From contig JAGHCC010000302.1 in NCBI GenBank assembly GCA_021160685.1, forward strand, positions 1 through 13,337: a stretch of DNA of 13,337 nt, in the 5' to 3' direction. The notes below the pieces were generated by a model. The model did not search any database and had not been told where the DNA came from. It saw only the letters and a program-made list of their open reading frames with translations. Each line of letters starts with the position of its first letter. Positions within the stretch are counted from its first letter, which is position 1. This document shows positions 1 through 5,839 of this stretch, one piece after another. The position numbers and the translations under genes were made by a program. This DNA is from Desulfobulbaceae bacterium. Its GTDB lineage: Bacteria; Desulfobacterota; Desulfobulbia; Desulfobulbales; SURF-16.

Positions 1-785
1 GTCTTGCCCCGACTGATAAGCTCAAGAATAGAGAAATACATTCCGTATTCCTTGCCGAACTCCTCAATCAGCAGAATTTTCCCTTCCAGAAGAAACGGAG
101 AGTATTCAGAAACCATGAGCTCAATGATATCATCGGCGGATGCAATGCCATTACTGGTCAGGATATCAATGTACTTCGGCATGCCGCCAGTCAGAACATA
201 CCAGTCAAACAGGTTACGAGGGTTTTCTGAACCATGATCTGCGAGAATCTGATTGATGGTCTGGATGGGAAACGGTTTCAGGTTGATGAGGCGGTCGGCC
301 CTGCCAAAAAGGGGTTCCTTGGAATTCTCAAATATCTTCTTTATCAGGGAAAAAACAGAGCCGATACAAATAAGATTTAACTTGGAGGTGTCCTTATTGA
401 CATCCCACAGGTGCTGGATCTCTGAATAAACAGCCGCATTGATCGTATAAAATTCCTGGAATTCATCAATAATCAGGGTAAATTTTTCTTTTTTCGAGAT
501 TTCAAGGAGCAGGGCGAAAATATCTTTGAAAGAACGGATTTCGCCGACAACCGGCAAGGAGAAAAGCCCTTTGATTTCCGTCAGAAAATCTTCACACAGC
601 AATTGCTCGGATTTTTTGGCGATAAAGAGATAAAGATGCTTGTGGGATCTGGCAAATTCCAGGGCAAGTTTGGTCTTGCCCACTCTCCTTCTCCCGGTCA
701 GCACGGTCATCCGGGCAGAAGAGGTGGTCTGCAGTCTGAGTTGTTCGAGTATTTTAAGTTCTTGCTTGCGATCATAGAATTTCAT
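1..785 (-). CDS. AAA ATPase, ATPase_2/DUF234 type (3' end outside window)
   Basis: Reading the minus strand from an ATG at 783-785 gives 261 codons without a stop up to the left edge, so the gene is partial. The protein begins MKFYDRKQEL. It has a Walker A motif GRRRVGKT (residues 31-38), a Walker B motif TLIIDEFQE (103-111) and a sensor-like stretch ICIGSVFSLI, then the typical GRADRLINLKPF and LTGGMPKYID segments. This order fits the prokaryotic STAND-like ATPases annotated ATPase_2/DUF234; the C-terminal DUF234-like part would lie outside the window. The cellular role of these proteins is poorly known. An in-frame ATG four codons upstream (795-797) is an alternative start; neither start has a good ribosome binding site. 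The gene is transcribed away from the hip operon across a 278-bp divergent gap. The family call is firm; the function is unknown. Confidence 0.85.
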   Translation of the reverse strand, partial: MKFYDRKQELKILEQLRLQTTSSARMTVLTGRRRVGKTKLALEFARSHKHLYLFIAKKSEQLLCEDFLTEIKGLFSLPVVGEIRSFKDIFALLLEISKKEKFTLIIDEFQEFYTINAAVYSEIQHLWDVNKDTSKLNLICIGSVFSLIKKIFENSKEPLFGRADRLINLKPFPIQTINQILADHGSENPRNLFDWYVLTGGMPKYIDILTSNGIASADDIIELMVSEYSPFLLEGKILLIEEFGKEYGMYFSILELISRGK

Positions 786-896
786 ATAGACACCCATAGC
801 AACCAGAGTTACCGTAACCGGAGTTTCTATAAATGGTCAAGAATTTTCTTTTTTACAGTACAAACTCCAACTTCCGTAAAATAGCACTCAAATTAC

Positions 897-918
897 TATT
901 CCCAATATTCAGGGAATA
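897..918. promoter_or_regulatory. Candidate HipB operator O1
   Basis: A perfect inverted repeat TATTCCC-N8-GGGAATA with 7-bp arms and an 8-bp spacer. It is the most upstream and most symmetric of three similar sites before hipB. The E. coli HipB operator, as I recall it, is TATCC-N8-GGATA, so arm length, spacer length and the AT-then-C arm composition all agree. Its assignment to the HipB encoded here is an inference from position and form. Confidence 0.7.
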
Positions 919-969
919 ACAGGTCTGTATCTTACAGTTAATCCAGTGACGCTTCATTCTTCAACTGTC

Positions 970-989
970 TTTCCCTGTAAAAAGGGAAA
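970..989. promoter_or_regulatory. Candidate HipB operator O2
   Basis: An inverted repeat TTTCCC-N8-GGGAAA with 6-bp arms. Its centre lies 72 bp downstream of the centre of O1. It sits directly upstream of the putative -35 box of the hip promoter (995-1000), a position from which a bound repressor could hinder polymerase. Confidence 0.68.
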
Positions 990-994
990 ATATC

Positions 995-1023
995 TTGCAA
1001 AACCCTGCAATGCCTGGCATAAA
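995..1023 (+). promoter_or_regulatory. Putative sigma70 promoter of the hipBST operon
   Basis: The -35 candidate TTGCAA (995-1000) is 17 bp from the -10 candidate CATAAA (1018-1023). A TG dinucleotide at 1015-1016 makes an extended -10. Each hexamer matches consensus at four of six positions. The promoter is flanked by O2 and O3, which fits an autoregulated toxin-antitoxin operon. Assigned by eye. Confidence 0.45.
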
Positions 1024-1040
1024 TTATTAAATACAAAAAA

Positions 1041-1060
1041 ATTCCCGCTATAGAGGGAGA
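1041..1060. promoter_or_regulatory. Candidate HipB operator O3, overlapping the hipB ribosome binding site
   Basis: ATTCCC-N8-GGGAGA, with TCCC/GGGA arms perfect and one mismatch just outside them. Its centre is 71 bp from the centre of O2. The right half-site GAGGGAGA is also the Shine-Dalgarno sequence of hipB, whose ATG is at 1064, so a bound repressor here would sit just downstream of the likely transcription start. Confidence 0.65.
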
Positions 1061-1063
1061 TTT

Positions 1064-1303
1064 ATGCAAAATAGGCTGGCCAATATAATTTTATTCCATC
1101 GCAAGCGGAGCGGTCTGACCCAGCAGGAGTTGGCCGAGCTGGCCGGGGTCGGCAAAAACATGGTCTATGAGCTTGAAAGCGGCAAACAGAGTGTGCGGCT
1201 GGAAAACTTGCTCAAGGTCTTGCAGGTACTGAACATTGAGCTCGATTTCCACAGCCCACTGCGAGAGGCCTTCCTGAAGGAGTATTCCGATGCGAAGGGC
1301 TAG
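1064..1303 (+). CDS. hipB: HipB-type XRE-family antitoxin/transcriptional regulator
   Basis: A 79-residue protein that is almost entirely one XRE/Cro-type helix-turn-helix domain (about residues 3-60). The HTH is LTQQELAELAGVGKNMVYEL, followed by the ESGKQSVRLENLLKVLQVL helix usual in HipB. A short tail (LDFHSPLREAFLKEYSDAKG) could mediate dimerisation or toxin contact. In HipBA and HipBST systems HipB binds operators as a dimer and represses its own operon, binding more tightly in complex with the toxin. A good SD (GAGGGAG) precedes the ATG. The 3' end overlaps hipS by 14 bp, indicating translational coupling. The three inverted repeats upstream are its likely targets. Confidence 0.88.
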   Translation: MQNRLANIILFHRKRSGLTQQELAELAGVGKNMVYELESGKQSVRLENLLKVLQVLNIELDFHSPLREAFLKEYSDAKG

Positions 1304-1601
1304 TGTTTTTTTTGAGAATGATTTTGCCGGCCAGCTTATTGAGTCAAATGATGGCCGGGAGTACCATTTTCAGTACGAGCCAAATTACAGCGGACCACCC
1401 ATCTCGCTGACCATGCCGGTTCAGGAAGGGGCCTATCGCTTTGACGAATTCCCCCCATTCTTTGACGGCCTGCTGCCTGAGGGCTTTCTGCTTGAGGCCC
1501 TTTTACGGCAGAAAAAGCTCGACCGTAATGACAAATTTGGCCAACTCCTGATCATCGGCGCGGATACAGTCGGTGCTGTCACCATCAAAGAGACGCCATG
1601 A
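1290..1601 (+). CDS. hipS: HipS-like stand-alone HipA N-subdomain (small antitoxin subunit)
   Basis: A 103-residue protein corresponding only to the N-terminal subdomain 1 of HipA (couple_hipA family). It shows the family segments FPPFFDGLLPEG (54-65) and LLIIGADTVGAVTI (86-99). In the E. coli O127 HipBST system this separate subunit, not HipB, is the main neutraliser of the kinase HipT; as I recall, it does so by placing a Trp just after the LLPEG segment in or near the kinase active site. Here that position is Phe66 (LLPEGF), and the protein has no Trp at all. It starts inside the hipB coding region and its ATGA stop overlaps the hipT start, so the three genes are tightly coupled. It is not a fragment of a broken hipA: both ends are clean and the order matches known hipBST loci. 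Confidence 0.85.
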   Translation: MRRASVFFENDFAGQLIESNDGREYHFQYEPNYSGPPISLTMPVQEGAYRFDEFPPFFDGLLPEGFLLEALLRQKKLDRNDKFGQLLIIGADTVGAVTIKETP

Positions 1602-2524
1602 ATCGTTGCCCTATCACCTATGAACCATGTGAGAATCTTTATTCAAGCAATGGACTAAAGCGTCTTTCTCGTCAGCTCACAGGCCTGCAACCACTTTCCT
1701 TTACCTCCCAGGAACTGCGGCAGGAGGCTGCGGCCCAAGCCCAAAAGATGTCCATCCAGGGCGTGCAGCCGAAACTCTCGGCGCGGCTGCTGATCAAGGG
1801 ACAGCGGTTTATCCTTGTTGATCAGAACGGGCAGTATATCCTCAAACCGCAGATCGCGGATTACGTCCAGGTGCCGGAGAACGAGGATCTCACCATGCGA
1901 CTCGCCGCCCTTGTTGGGATGGAGGTTCCGCTGCATGGCTTGTTGCATGGGCAGGATGGGGCAATGACATACTTTATCAAGCGTTTTGACCGGATCGGTC
2001 GCAAAGGGAAACGCCATGTTGAGGATTTTGCCCAGCTTGGCGGCCGGAACCGGGAAACAAAGTACCATTCCAGCATGGAGCAGGTTGCCAAGCTGATTGA
2101 GTCCTTCTGCACCTTCCCGGCCGTGGAGAAGGTAAAATTCCTGCGGCTGACCCTGTTCAGCTTCCTTGTAGCTAACGAAGATATGCACCTGAAAAATTTT
2201 TCCATTATCCGCAAGAAGGATGTCATTTCCCTGACTCCGGCCTATGATCTGGTGAACACCACCATCGTCCGACCACAACCGGAAGAGGAACTGGCCCTAC
2301 CCTTGAATGCCAAGAAGAACAAACTCAAGCGCGAGGATTTTCTGGACTATTTTGCCAAGGAGCGCTTGGGGCTGACTGAGCGAATCATCGACAAAATATT
2401 GACCGCCTTTGCCCAAATACGGCCGGAGTGGGAGGTCCTAATTGGTGCAAGCTTTTTGTCGGGTGAGATGAAGGGAAAGTACCTTAAAGTTCTCAATGAG
2501 CGCTTTGCCAGGATTTTCGGGTGA
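1598..2524 (+). CDS. hipT: HipT-like serine/threonine kinase toxin (compact HipA fold)
   Basis: A 308-residue HipA C-terminal-type kinase without the N-terminal subdomain, which is supplied by the gene upstream. Visible parts: the Gly-rich loop MSIQGVQPKLS (51-61), whose Ser52 aligns with the autophosphorylated Ser150 of HipA; an ATP-site Lys in YILKPQ (Lys83); FIKRFDR (127-132 region); the catalytic loop NEDMHLKN (193-200, Asp195 and Asn200); and the metal-binding PAYDLVN (Asp217). All the residues needed for kinase activity appear present. Known relatives phosphorylate aminoacyl-tRNA synthetases (HipA: GltX; HipT of E. coli O127: TrpS); the target here cannot be read from the sequence. The SxS pair reported in the loop of E. 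coli HipT is K-M-S here. It overlaps hipS by 4 bp (ATGA) and its stop lies directly beside mobile-repeat remnants. Confidence 0.88.
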   Translation: MNRCPITYEPCENLYSSNGLKRLSRQLTGLQPLSFTSQELRQEAAAQAQKMSIQGVQPKLSARLLIKGQRFILVDQNGQYILKPQIADYVQVPENEDLTMRLAALVGMEVPLHGLLHGQDGAMTYFIKRFDRIGRKGKRHVEDFAQLGGRNRETKYHSSMEQVAKLIESFCTFPAVEKVKFLRLTLFSFLVANEDMHLKNFSIIRKKDVISLTPAYDLVNTTIVRPQPEEELALPLNAKKNKLKREDFLDYFAKERLGLTERIIDKILTAFAQIRPEWEVLIGASFLSGEMKGKYLKVLNERFARIFG

Positions 2525-2533
2525 CCCTTGTTG

Positions 2534-2796
2534 GGGTGGTTAGGCCAATTTGATGACCCACCTTCTAAGTAACAAGATTTTGAGTAGCCTGTATAAAAAA
2601 ACGCAAAATCAGCACGATAAGCTAAAATTACCCACTCACGTCATCCCGGTATGTTTTTAGCCGGGATCCAGGATGTGGAGTATGTGGCTACTTTCTGGAT
2701 TCCGGCTAAGGACATGCCGGAATGACGATATATTTTTTTGTTACTTGTAAAATAGATGCCGGGATCTTCACCCCGGTTGTCTTGCTGAATAGTTAC
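2534..2796. mobile_element. Remnant of a GTAACT-ended MITE, split by a second element
   Basis: The left part (2534-2564, GGTGGTTAGGCCAAT onwards to CACCTT) and the right part (2781-2796, CTTGCTGAATAGTTAC), joined with one CTT, read almost the same as the reverse complement of 5683-5727, the left end of the MITE at 5683-5839. The split copy is therefore a partial MITE relic in inverse orientation, interrupted by 216 bp. It begins about 10 bp after the hipT stop codon. Its other end is not recognisable. Confidence 0.6.
2565..2780. repeat. Inserted dispersed palindromic repeat (full-length copy 1)
   Basis: This sequence separates the two halves of the MITE relic and is flanked by the trinucleotide CTT on both sides (2562-2564 and 2781-2783), suggesting a 3-bp target duplication. 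The core 2582-2774 is shared in inverse orientation with 7996-8131. It contains a 9-bp inverted pair AAGTAACAA (2567-2575) / TTGTTACTT (2738-2746) and a long hairpin at 2639-2727: two 33-bp arms, identical at 28 positions, around a 23-base loop (CGTCAT...ATCCAG and CTGGAT...ATGACG). No coding sequence is seen. It could act as a transcript end or RNA-stabilising structure between hipT and yciH, but that is an inference. Confidence 0.65.
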
Positions 2797-2812
2797 AAAT
2801 CAGGTAATCAAT

Positions 2813-3181
2813 ATGGCCATGAAAGCTCAAAAAAAAGATGCCGGCATAGTTTACTCGACCGAATTTGGTAAAATGTGTCCCGGTTGCAATAAACCTGCAG
2901 CAAAATGTATTTGCCGAAAAAAACAATCGATCCCTAAAAGCGATGGTATTGTCAGGTTAATGAGGGAAACAAAGGGGCGTAAAGGAAAAGGCGTTACCTT
3001 GATAACCGGCGTACCTCTGGATAATGCGGGACTAAAAAAACTTGCAAAATCCCTTAAGCAAAAGTGTGGATGTGGTGGTAGTTTAAAGAATGGAGTGATT
3101 GAAATTCAGGGTGACCACAGGGATGTGCTGGAAAAAGAATTAGCCAGGCTTGGCTACAAAGTAAAACGAGCTGGAGGGTGA
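2813..3181 (+). CDS. yciH: SUI1/eIF1-family translation factor YciH
   Basis: A 122-residue protein that starts with the YciH-type VYSTEFGKM segment. It continues into a SUI1 domain (about 44-120) containing GRKGKGVTLITGVPLD (55-70), QKCGCGGSLKNGVIEIQGDHRD (83-104) and a KVKRAGG end, all hallmark segments of bacterial YciH. YciH is the bacterial homologue of eIF1 and has been implicated in initiation fidelity or stress-time translation. Unlike E. coli YciH, it carries four clustered cysteines, CPGC and CIC (Cys22, 25, 32, 34), which could bind zinc; this variant is common outside enterobacteria to my knowledge. Only a weak SD (AGG at 2802-2804) precedes the ATG. The stop overlaps the start region of the next gene, so this is the first gene of a three-gene operon. 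Confidence 0.92.
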   Translation: MAMKAQKKDAGIVYSTEFGKMCPGCNKPAAKCICRKKQSIPKSDGIVRLMRETKGRKGKGVTLITGVPLDNAGLKKLAKSLKQKCGCGGSLKNGVIEIQGDHRDVLEKELARLGYKVKRAGG

Positions 3182-3819
3182 TGAGGACGAACGAGAAATA
3201 CATGACTAACAATGATACAGACCGGCCCGGTTTTGACCGGCGGATGAGCAAAGATGAGATAAACGACTGCCCCATGGAGCGCTGGACCGGGCCGGTGAGC
3301 GTGATCCGAACCAGGGACGAGTTAACCGCTGCAACACGTAAACTTGCCGGCCAGACTCTGCTCGGCTTTGATACGGAAACGCGGCCTGCCTTCAAAAAGG
3401 GGGAGAGCTATCCCCCTTCACTCCTGCAGCTTGGCGGCGATGACGAGGTTTTCATCTTCCAACTCAAACACCTGGGTTTAGCCAGGCCACTGCGCGAGAT
3501 CCTGGCCGATCCGGCCATCATCAAGGCCGGGGTGGGCCTGGACTACGACATTCGGGAGCTCAAAAAAATGTCCGGTTTCAAGGCCTCCGGCTTTATGGAC
3601 CAGGGCAACCTTGCCAAGAAAGCGGGCATCAGAAACCACGGCCTGCGGGGCTTAGCCGCCGTGTTACTGGGTTTTCGCATCTCCAAGGGGATGCAGGTCT
3701 CCAACTGGGCCAGAAATGAGCTTACCCCGCAGCAGATTCAGTATGCGGCCACCGACGCCTGGGTGGGGCGCAGGCTTTACCTGGCCCTGGAACAAGCCGT
3801 GGGCAAGGAGGCGGCATGA
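3181..3819 (+). CDS. 3'-5' exonuclease, DEDDy superfamily (RNase D-like)
   Basis: About 212 residues, nearly all one DnaQ-like exonuclease domain of the RNase D/WRN branch. The exo I motif is GFDTETRP (Asp and Glu), exo II is GVGLDYDIREL and exo III is the DEDDy form QYAATDAW (Tyr-x3-Asp), giving a complete two-metal catalytic set. There is no HRDC domain, so it is shorter than RNase D and resembles small stand-alone exonucleases acting on RNA or DNA 3' ends; the substrate is not known. The start is ambiguous: GTG 3178, ATG 3181 (chosen because TGATG couples it to the yciH stop) or ATG 3202; the GGAGG at 3173-3177 is very close to the first two. Its ATGA stop overlaps the next gene. Confidence 0.88.
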   Translation: MRTNEKYMTNNDTDRPGFDRRMSKDEINDCPMERWTGPVSVIRTRDELTAATRKLAGQTLLGFDTETRPAFKKGESYPPSLLQLGGDDEVFIFQLKHLGLARPLREILADPAIIKAGVGLDYDIRELKKMSGFKASGFMDQGNLAKKAGIRNHGLRGLAAVLLGFRISKGMQVSNWARNELTPQQIQYAATDAWVGRRLYLALEQAVGKEAA

Positions 3820-4037
3820 GCACATCTCAGATCAATAATCCGCTGCACGGCATCACCCTGGAGATGATCATTACCCGGCTGGAGGATCACTACGGCTGGG
3901 AAAAACTGGGCAGAATGATCAAGATCAAGTGCTTCACCAAGAATCCCAGCATCCAATCGAGCCTCAAGTTCCTGCGCAGGACGCCGTGGGCCAGAAAGAA
4001 GGTCGAGACCCTGTATCTGCGAACCCGGTTTTCCTGA
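3816..4037 (+). CDS. VF530-family DNA-binding protein (DUF2132)
   Basis: A 73-residue protein matching the VF530/DUF2132 family over its whole length: NPLHGITLEMIITRLEDHYGW near the start, then IKCFTKNPSIQSSLKFLRRTPWARKKVETLYL. The founding member is a Vibrio fischeri structural-genomics protein described as DNA-binding; no physiological role is established. It is highly basic and overlaps the exonuclease gene by ATGA, so it is the last gene of the yciH-exonuclease-VF530 operon. No clear terminator follows; the next 248 bp are repeats. Confidence 0.9.
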   Translation: MSTSQINNPLHGITLEMIITRLEDHYGWEKLGRMIKIKCFTKNPSIQSSLKFLRRTPWARKKVETLYLRTRFS

Positions 4038-4055
4038 ACAAGTGGCCGGATTGAG

Positions 4056-4269
4056 ATGCCACAGATATAAAAGGCATTATGTACCTCAATAAGTGGTGGC
4101 GTGCTGACAACCTCCCCCTTTATTAAAGGGGGATTGAGGGGGATTTGTTTATAGATTGCCACCCAATGTCATTAACTTAAGACATCCTTTTAAAGTCCTC
4201 GCCCCTTTGGGGAGAGGATTTAGGTGAGGGGGAGGTTGTCGGTATGCCACAGAGATAAGAGGCATTTTG
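4056..4269. repeat. Composite intergenic repeat with direct and inverted copies
   Basis: A 26-bp direct repeat (4056-4081 and 4244-4269, 23 of 26 identical, each with ATGCC/GGCAT ends that can pair) flanks a palindromic interior. The left interior (about 4087-4164) resembles the MITE at 10496-10597: CTCAATAAGTG, GACAACCTCCCCCTTT, AAAGGGGGATTGAGGGGGA and ATAGATTGCCACC are shared. The right interior ends with GGGGGAGGTTGTCGGTATGC, the inverse of the start of the 10511-10535 segment. The block fills the gap between the VF530 gene and the ferredoxin-like gene. No ORF here is convincing. Confidence 0.6.
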
Positions 4270-4285
4270 ACCATAGGAAATAAAT

Positions 4286-5095
4286 ATGTGTGAATTCTGC
4301 AGTGAACATGGCGACGGCAAGGTGTGGTTTAAAAATGCTAAAAATTACAGCAAGGATCTCGTGAGTGATCTTGCCCGCCGGAAGTATATCAATGATTTTT
4401 TCACCTCCACCATCGAAGAGGGGGTGGTGACCATCGGTCGCCTGGAAACCCTGTTCGGCAAAAAAAAGAGGCTGCCCGCCCGGCTTGTGAAAGGCATGGT
4501 TGACAAGGCCAAGGTGGAGCATTTCGGCCAAGTGGTGACCATGGAGGATATTCGGGAATTGGTGGGTAAAGCCGCCACTGTGGTCAGGCTGCCCTGTGCC
4601 TGCCGCTGGGCCTCCATGAAAAAGGAAAACCGCTGTTGCTATTCGGTCAGCTACTCCCCGGATGCCTGGTACAAGGATCTTGATATGGGCTATTTCGGCC
4701 TTGCCCAGGACCAGGGCCTGGAATCATTAACCCCGGAAGAGGCGATCCGGCAGATGGAAGAACTGGAAAAGGATGGTGCCGTCCATACCATCTGGACCAT
4801 GATGACACCTTTTATCGGTGCTATCTGTAATTGTCAGCCCGAGGATTGTCTGGGGCTTCGCACTCTGGCCATAGACGTGGAGACCATGTTCCGTGGTGAG
4901 CAGATGGCCTCAGTAAATGAAGAGCTGTGCATAGGCTGTGGTGATTGCGAGGATGCCTGTCATTTCAAGGCGATCACCAGTGTGGAGGTATCGGGCGAGT
5001 ATAAATCCCGCATCCAGCCCCTGGCCTGTTTTGGTTGCGGATTATGCCGCAATGTCTGCCCTGTCGAGGCCATCTCCATGGTAAAAAGAGTGTAA
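4286..5095 (+). CDS. 4Fe-4S ferredoxin-type protein with Cys-rich N-terminal region
   Basis: A 269-residue cytoplasmic protein without a signal peptide. The C-terminal 60 residues form a dicluster ferredoxin domain with CIGCGDCEDAC (Cys215, 218, 221, 225) and CFGCGLCRNVCP (Cys248, 251, 254, 258). The second motif has the Cys-Pro typical of ferredoxins; the first lacks Pro and has His226. The preceding 210 residues are not a domain I can name, but hold further Cys groups: MCEFC at the N-terminus, PCACR (104, 106), a Cys-Cys pair (117-118) and CNCQPEDC (181, 183, 188), enough for an additional metal site. Role is probably electron transfer or redox sensing in anaerobic metabolism; no partner gene is adjacent. 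The SD AGGA (4275-4278) is well placed. A terminator hairpin follows at 5127-5167. Confidence 0.85.
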   Translation: MCEFCSEHGDGKVWFKNAKNYSKDLVSDLARRKYINDFFTSTIEEGVVTIGRLETLFGKKKRLPARLVKGMVDKAKVEHFGQVVTMEDIRELVGKAATVVRLPCACRWASMKKENRCCYSVSYSPDAWYKDLDMGYFGLAQDQGLESLTPEEAIRQMEELEKDGAVHTIWTMMTPFIGAICNCQPEDCLGLRTLAIDVETMFRGEQMASVNEELCIGCGDCEDACHFKAITSVEVSGEYKSRIQPLACFGCGLCRNVCPVEAISMVKRV

Positions 5096-5126
5096 ATATT
5101 TACAGAAGAGTGTTGTGATATTAAAA

Positions 5127-5167
5127 AAAATGCAGGCAGATGTGCCTACCTCACCTGCCCGCATTTT
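5127..5167. terminator. Bidirectional terminator hairpin between convergent genes
   Basis: AAAATGCAGGCAG (5127-5139) pairs with CTGCCCGCATTTT (5155-5167) with one mismatch and a 15-base loop. On the minus strand it is followed by a run of eight T (plus-strand A run 5123-5130), so it is a good Rho-independent terminator for the 5192-5653 gene. On the plus strand the T-tract is only TTTT, so termination of the ferredoxin gene is probably weaker. Confidence 0.75.
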
Positions 5168-5191
5168 CCACTAAATTCGATCAACTGCGAA

Positions 5192-5653
5192 TCATTTTTT
5201 CCAGTAATTATTGGCTTCTGCTATAATTTTGAATTCCAAATTCACCAACTCAACGGCTCTCATCAGCATCATAGGATCTTCAGCATATATTTTTCTTATT
5301 CGCTGCTTTGCTTCACTATCACGCTGAATGGTGCCGATGGTTTTTCTGACAATCGTCATAGCCAGCATTCTACCCTCAAGTGGTGTTGCCGTGATTAATG
5401 TTGGCATATAATCAACCGATTTAGGAGCAGGATCAGCAACGGTAGCCGGAACTGATGCAGGATCAGCAACGGTAGCCGGAGCTAATGCAGGATCAGCAGC
5501 GGTAGCCGGAGATAATGCAGGATCAGCAGCGGTAGCCTGAACTGATGCAGGATCAGCAGCGATAGCCGAAACTGATGCAGAATCAGCAGCGATAGCCTGA
5601 CCTGACAATGAGGTTACTGCGACGACAGCGATGATTGCGAGTAGTTTTTTCAT
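5192..5653 (-). CDS. Small exported protein with ADPA 10-residue tandem repeats
   Basis: A 153-residue protein of unknown function. It has a clear Sec signal peptide: MKK, hydrophobic LLAIIAVVAVTSL, and a likely cut after GQAIA near residue 22. Then come five units of a 10-residue repeat, consensus ADPA-x3-AT-(A/V), at about 23-72, with a sixth partial ADPA at 73-76. The repeat region is rich in Ala and Pro and probably extended, a linker or stalk. The C-terminal 75 residues (from DYMPTLITATPLEG to NNYWKK) look folded and helical and match no family I recognise. The AGGAG SD is 7 bases before the ATG. It ends at a strong terminator hairpin and appears to be a single-gene unit. Location is presumably periplasmic; no lipobox or anchor is visible. 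Confidence 0.78.
   Translation of the reverse strand: MKKLLAIIAVVAVTSLSGQAIAADSASVSAIAADPASVQATAADPALSPATAADPALAPATVADPASVPATVADPAPKSVDYMPTLITATPLEGRMLAMTIVRKTIGTIQRDSEAKQRIRKIYAEDPMMLMRAVELVNLEFKIIAEANNYWKK
5426..5587 (-). repeat. 30-bp in-frame tandem repeat
   Basis: Five full units and one partial unit of a 30-bp repeat (core GATGCAGGATCAGCA on the plus strand) encode the ADPA peptide repeats of the exported protein. The three central units are most alike and the outer ones more diverged, as expected for slippage-driven growth from the middle. Copy number may vary between strains without changing frame. Confidence 0.8.
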
Positions 5654-5682
5654 GGGGAAACTCCTGTTTAATTTAATAATCT

Positions 5683-5839
5683 GTAACTATTCAGCAAGGT
5701 GGGGCCACCATATTGGCCTAACCACCGTTCCGTAAGTGTTCAGGAGTGCTCCATATTGGTTCATTTGGGACTTCGATGCATACTTGTGCTATTCGAGAAG
5801 GCCAAAATGGGACAAGATGGGGTGCTCCTGAACAGTTAC
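5683..5839. mobile_element. 157-bp MITE with GTAACT ends and 8-bp target duplication
   Basis: Left end GTAACTATTCAGCA; right end, read inward on the minus strand, GTAACTGTTCAGGA: 12 of 14 identical. Both sides are flanked by the same 8 bases AATAATCT (5675-5682 and 5840-5847), a perfect target duplication. An internal third end-like sequence GTAAGTGTTCAGGAG (5732-5746) matches the right end at 14 of 15. There is no transposase ORF. Termini beginning GTAA plus an 8-bp duplication are, as I recall, features of the IS66 family, so a full IS66-like element may mobilise it in trans. It lies 30 bp upstream of the exported-protein gene and may affect its promoter. The remaining 5848-6008 holds nothing I can identify. 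Confidence 0.72.

Noticed and set aside
603..884. Plus-strand ORF of 93 codons
   Set aside because: It lies opposite the N-terminal part of the AAA ATPase, has no family resemblance and no ribosome binding site; the minus frame with Walker A and B motifs is the real gene.
1655..2278. Minus-strand ORF of 207 codons inside hipT
   Set aside because: It mirrors hipT, whose kinase motifs are all intact on the plus strand; the antisense product shows no domain or signal.
1290..2524. A hipA gene broken by a frameshift into two parts
   Set aside because: The upstream part is exactly the HipA N-subdomain, the junction is a clean ATGA overlap and the order matches known hipBST loci, so a split-gene system fits better than a mutation.
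5426..5587. CRISPR-like array of 30-bp repeats
   Set aside because: The units are contiguous without unique spacers and encode an in-frame peptide repeat.
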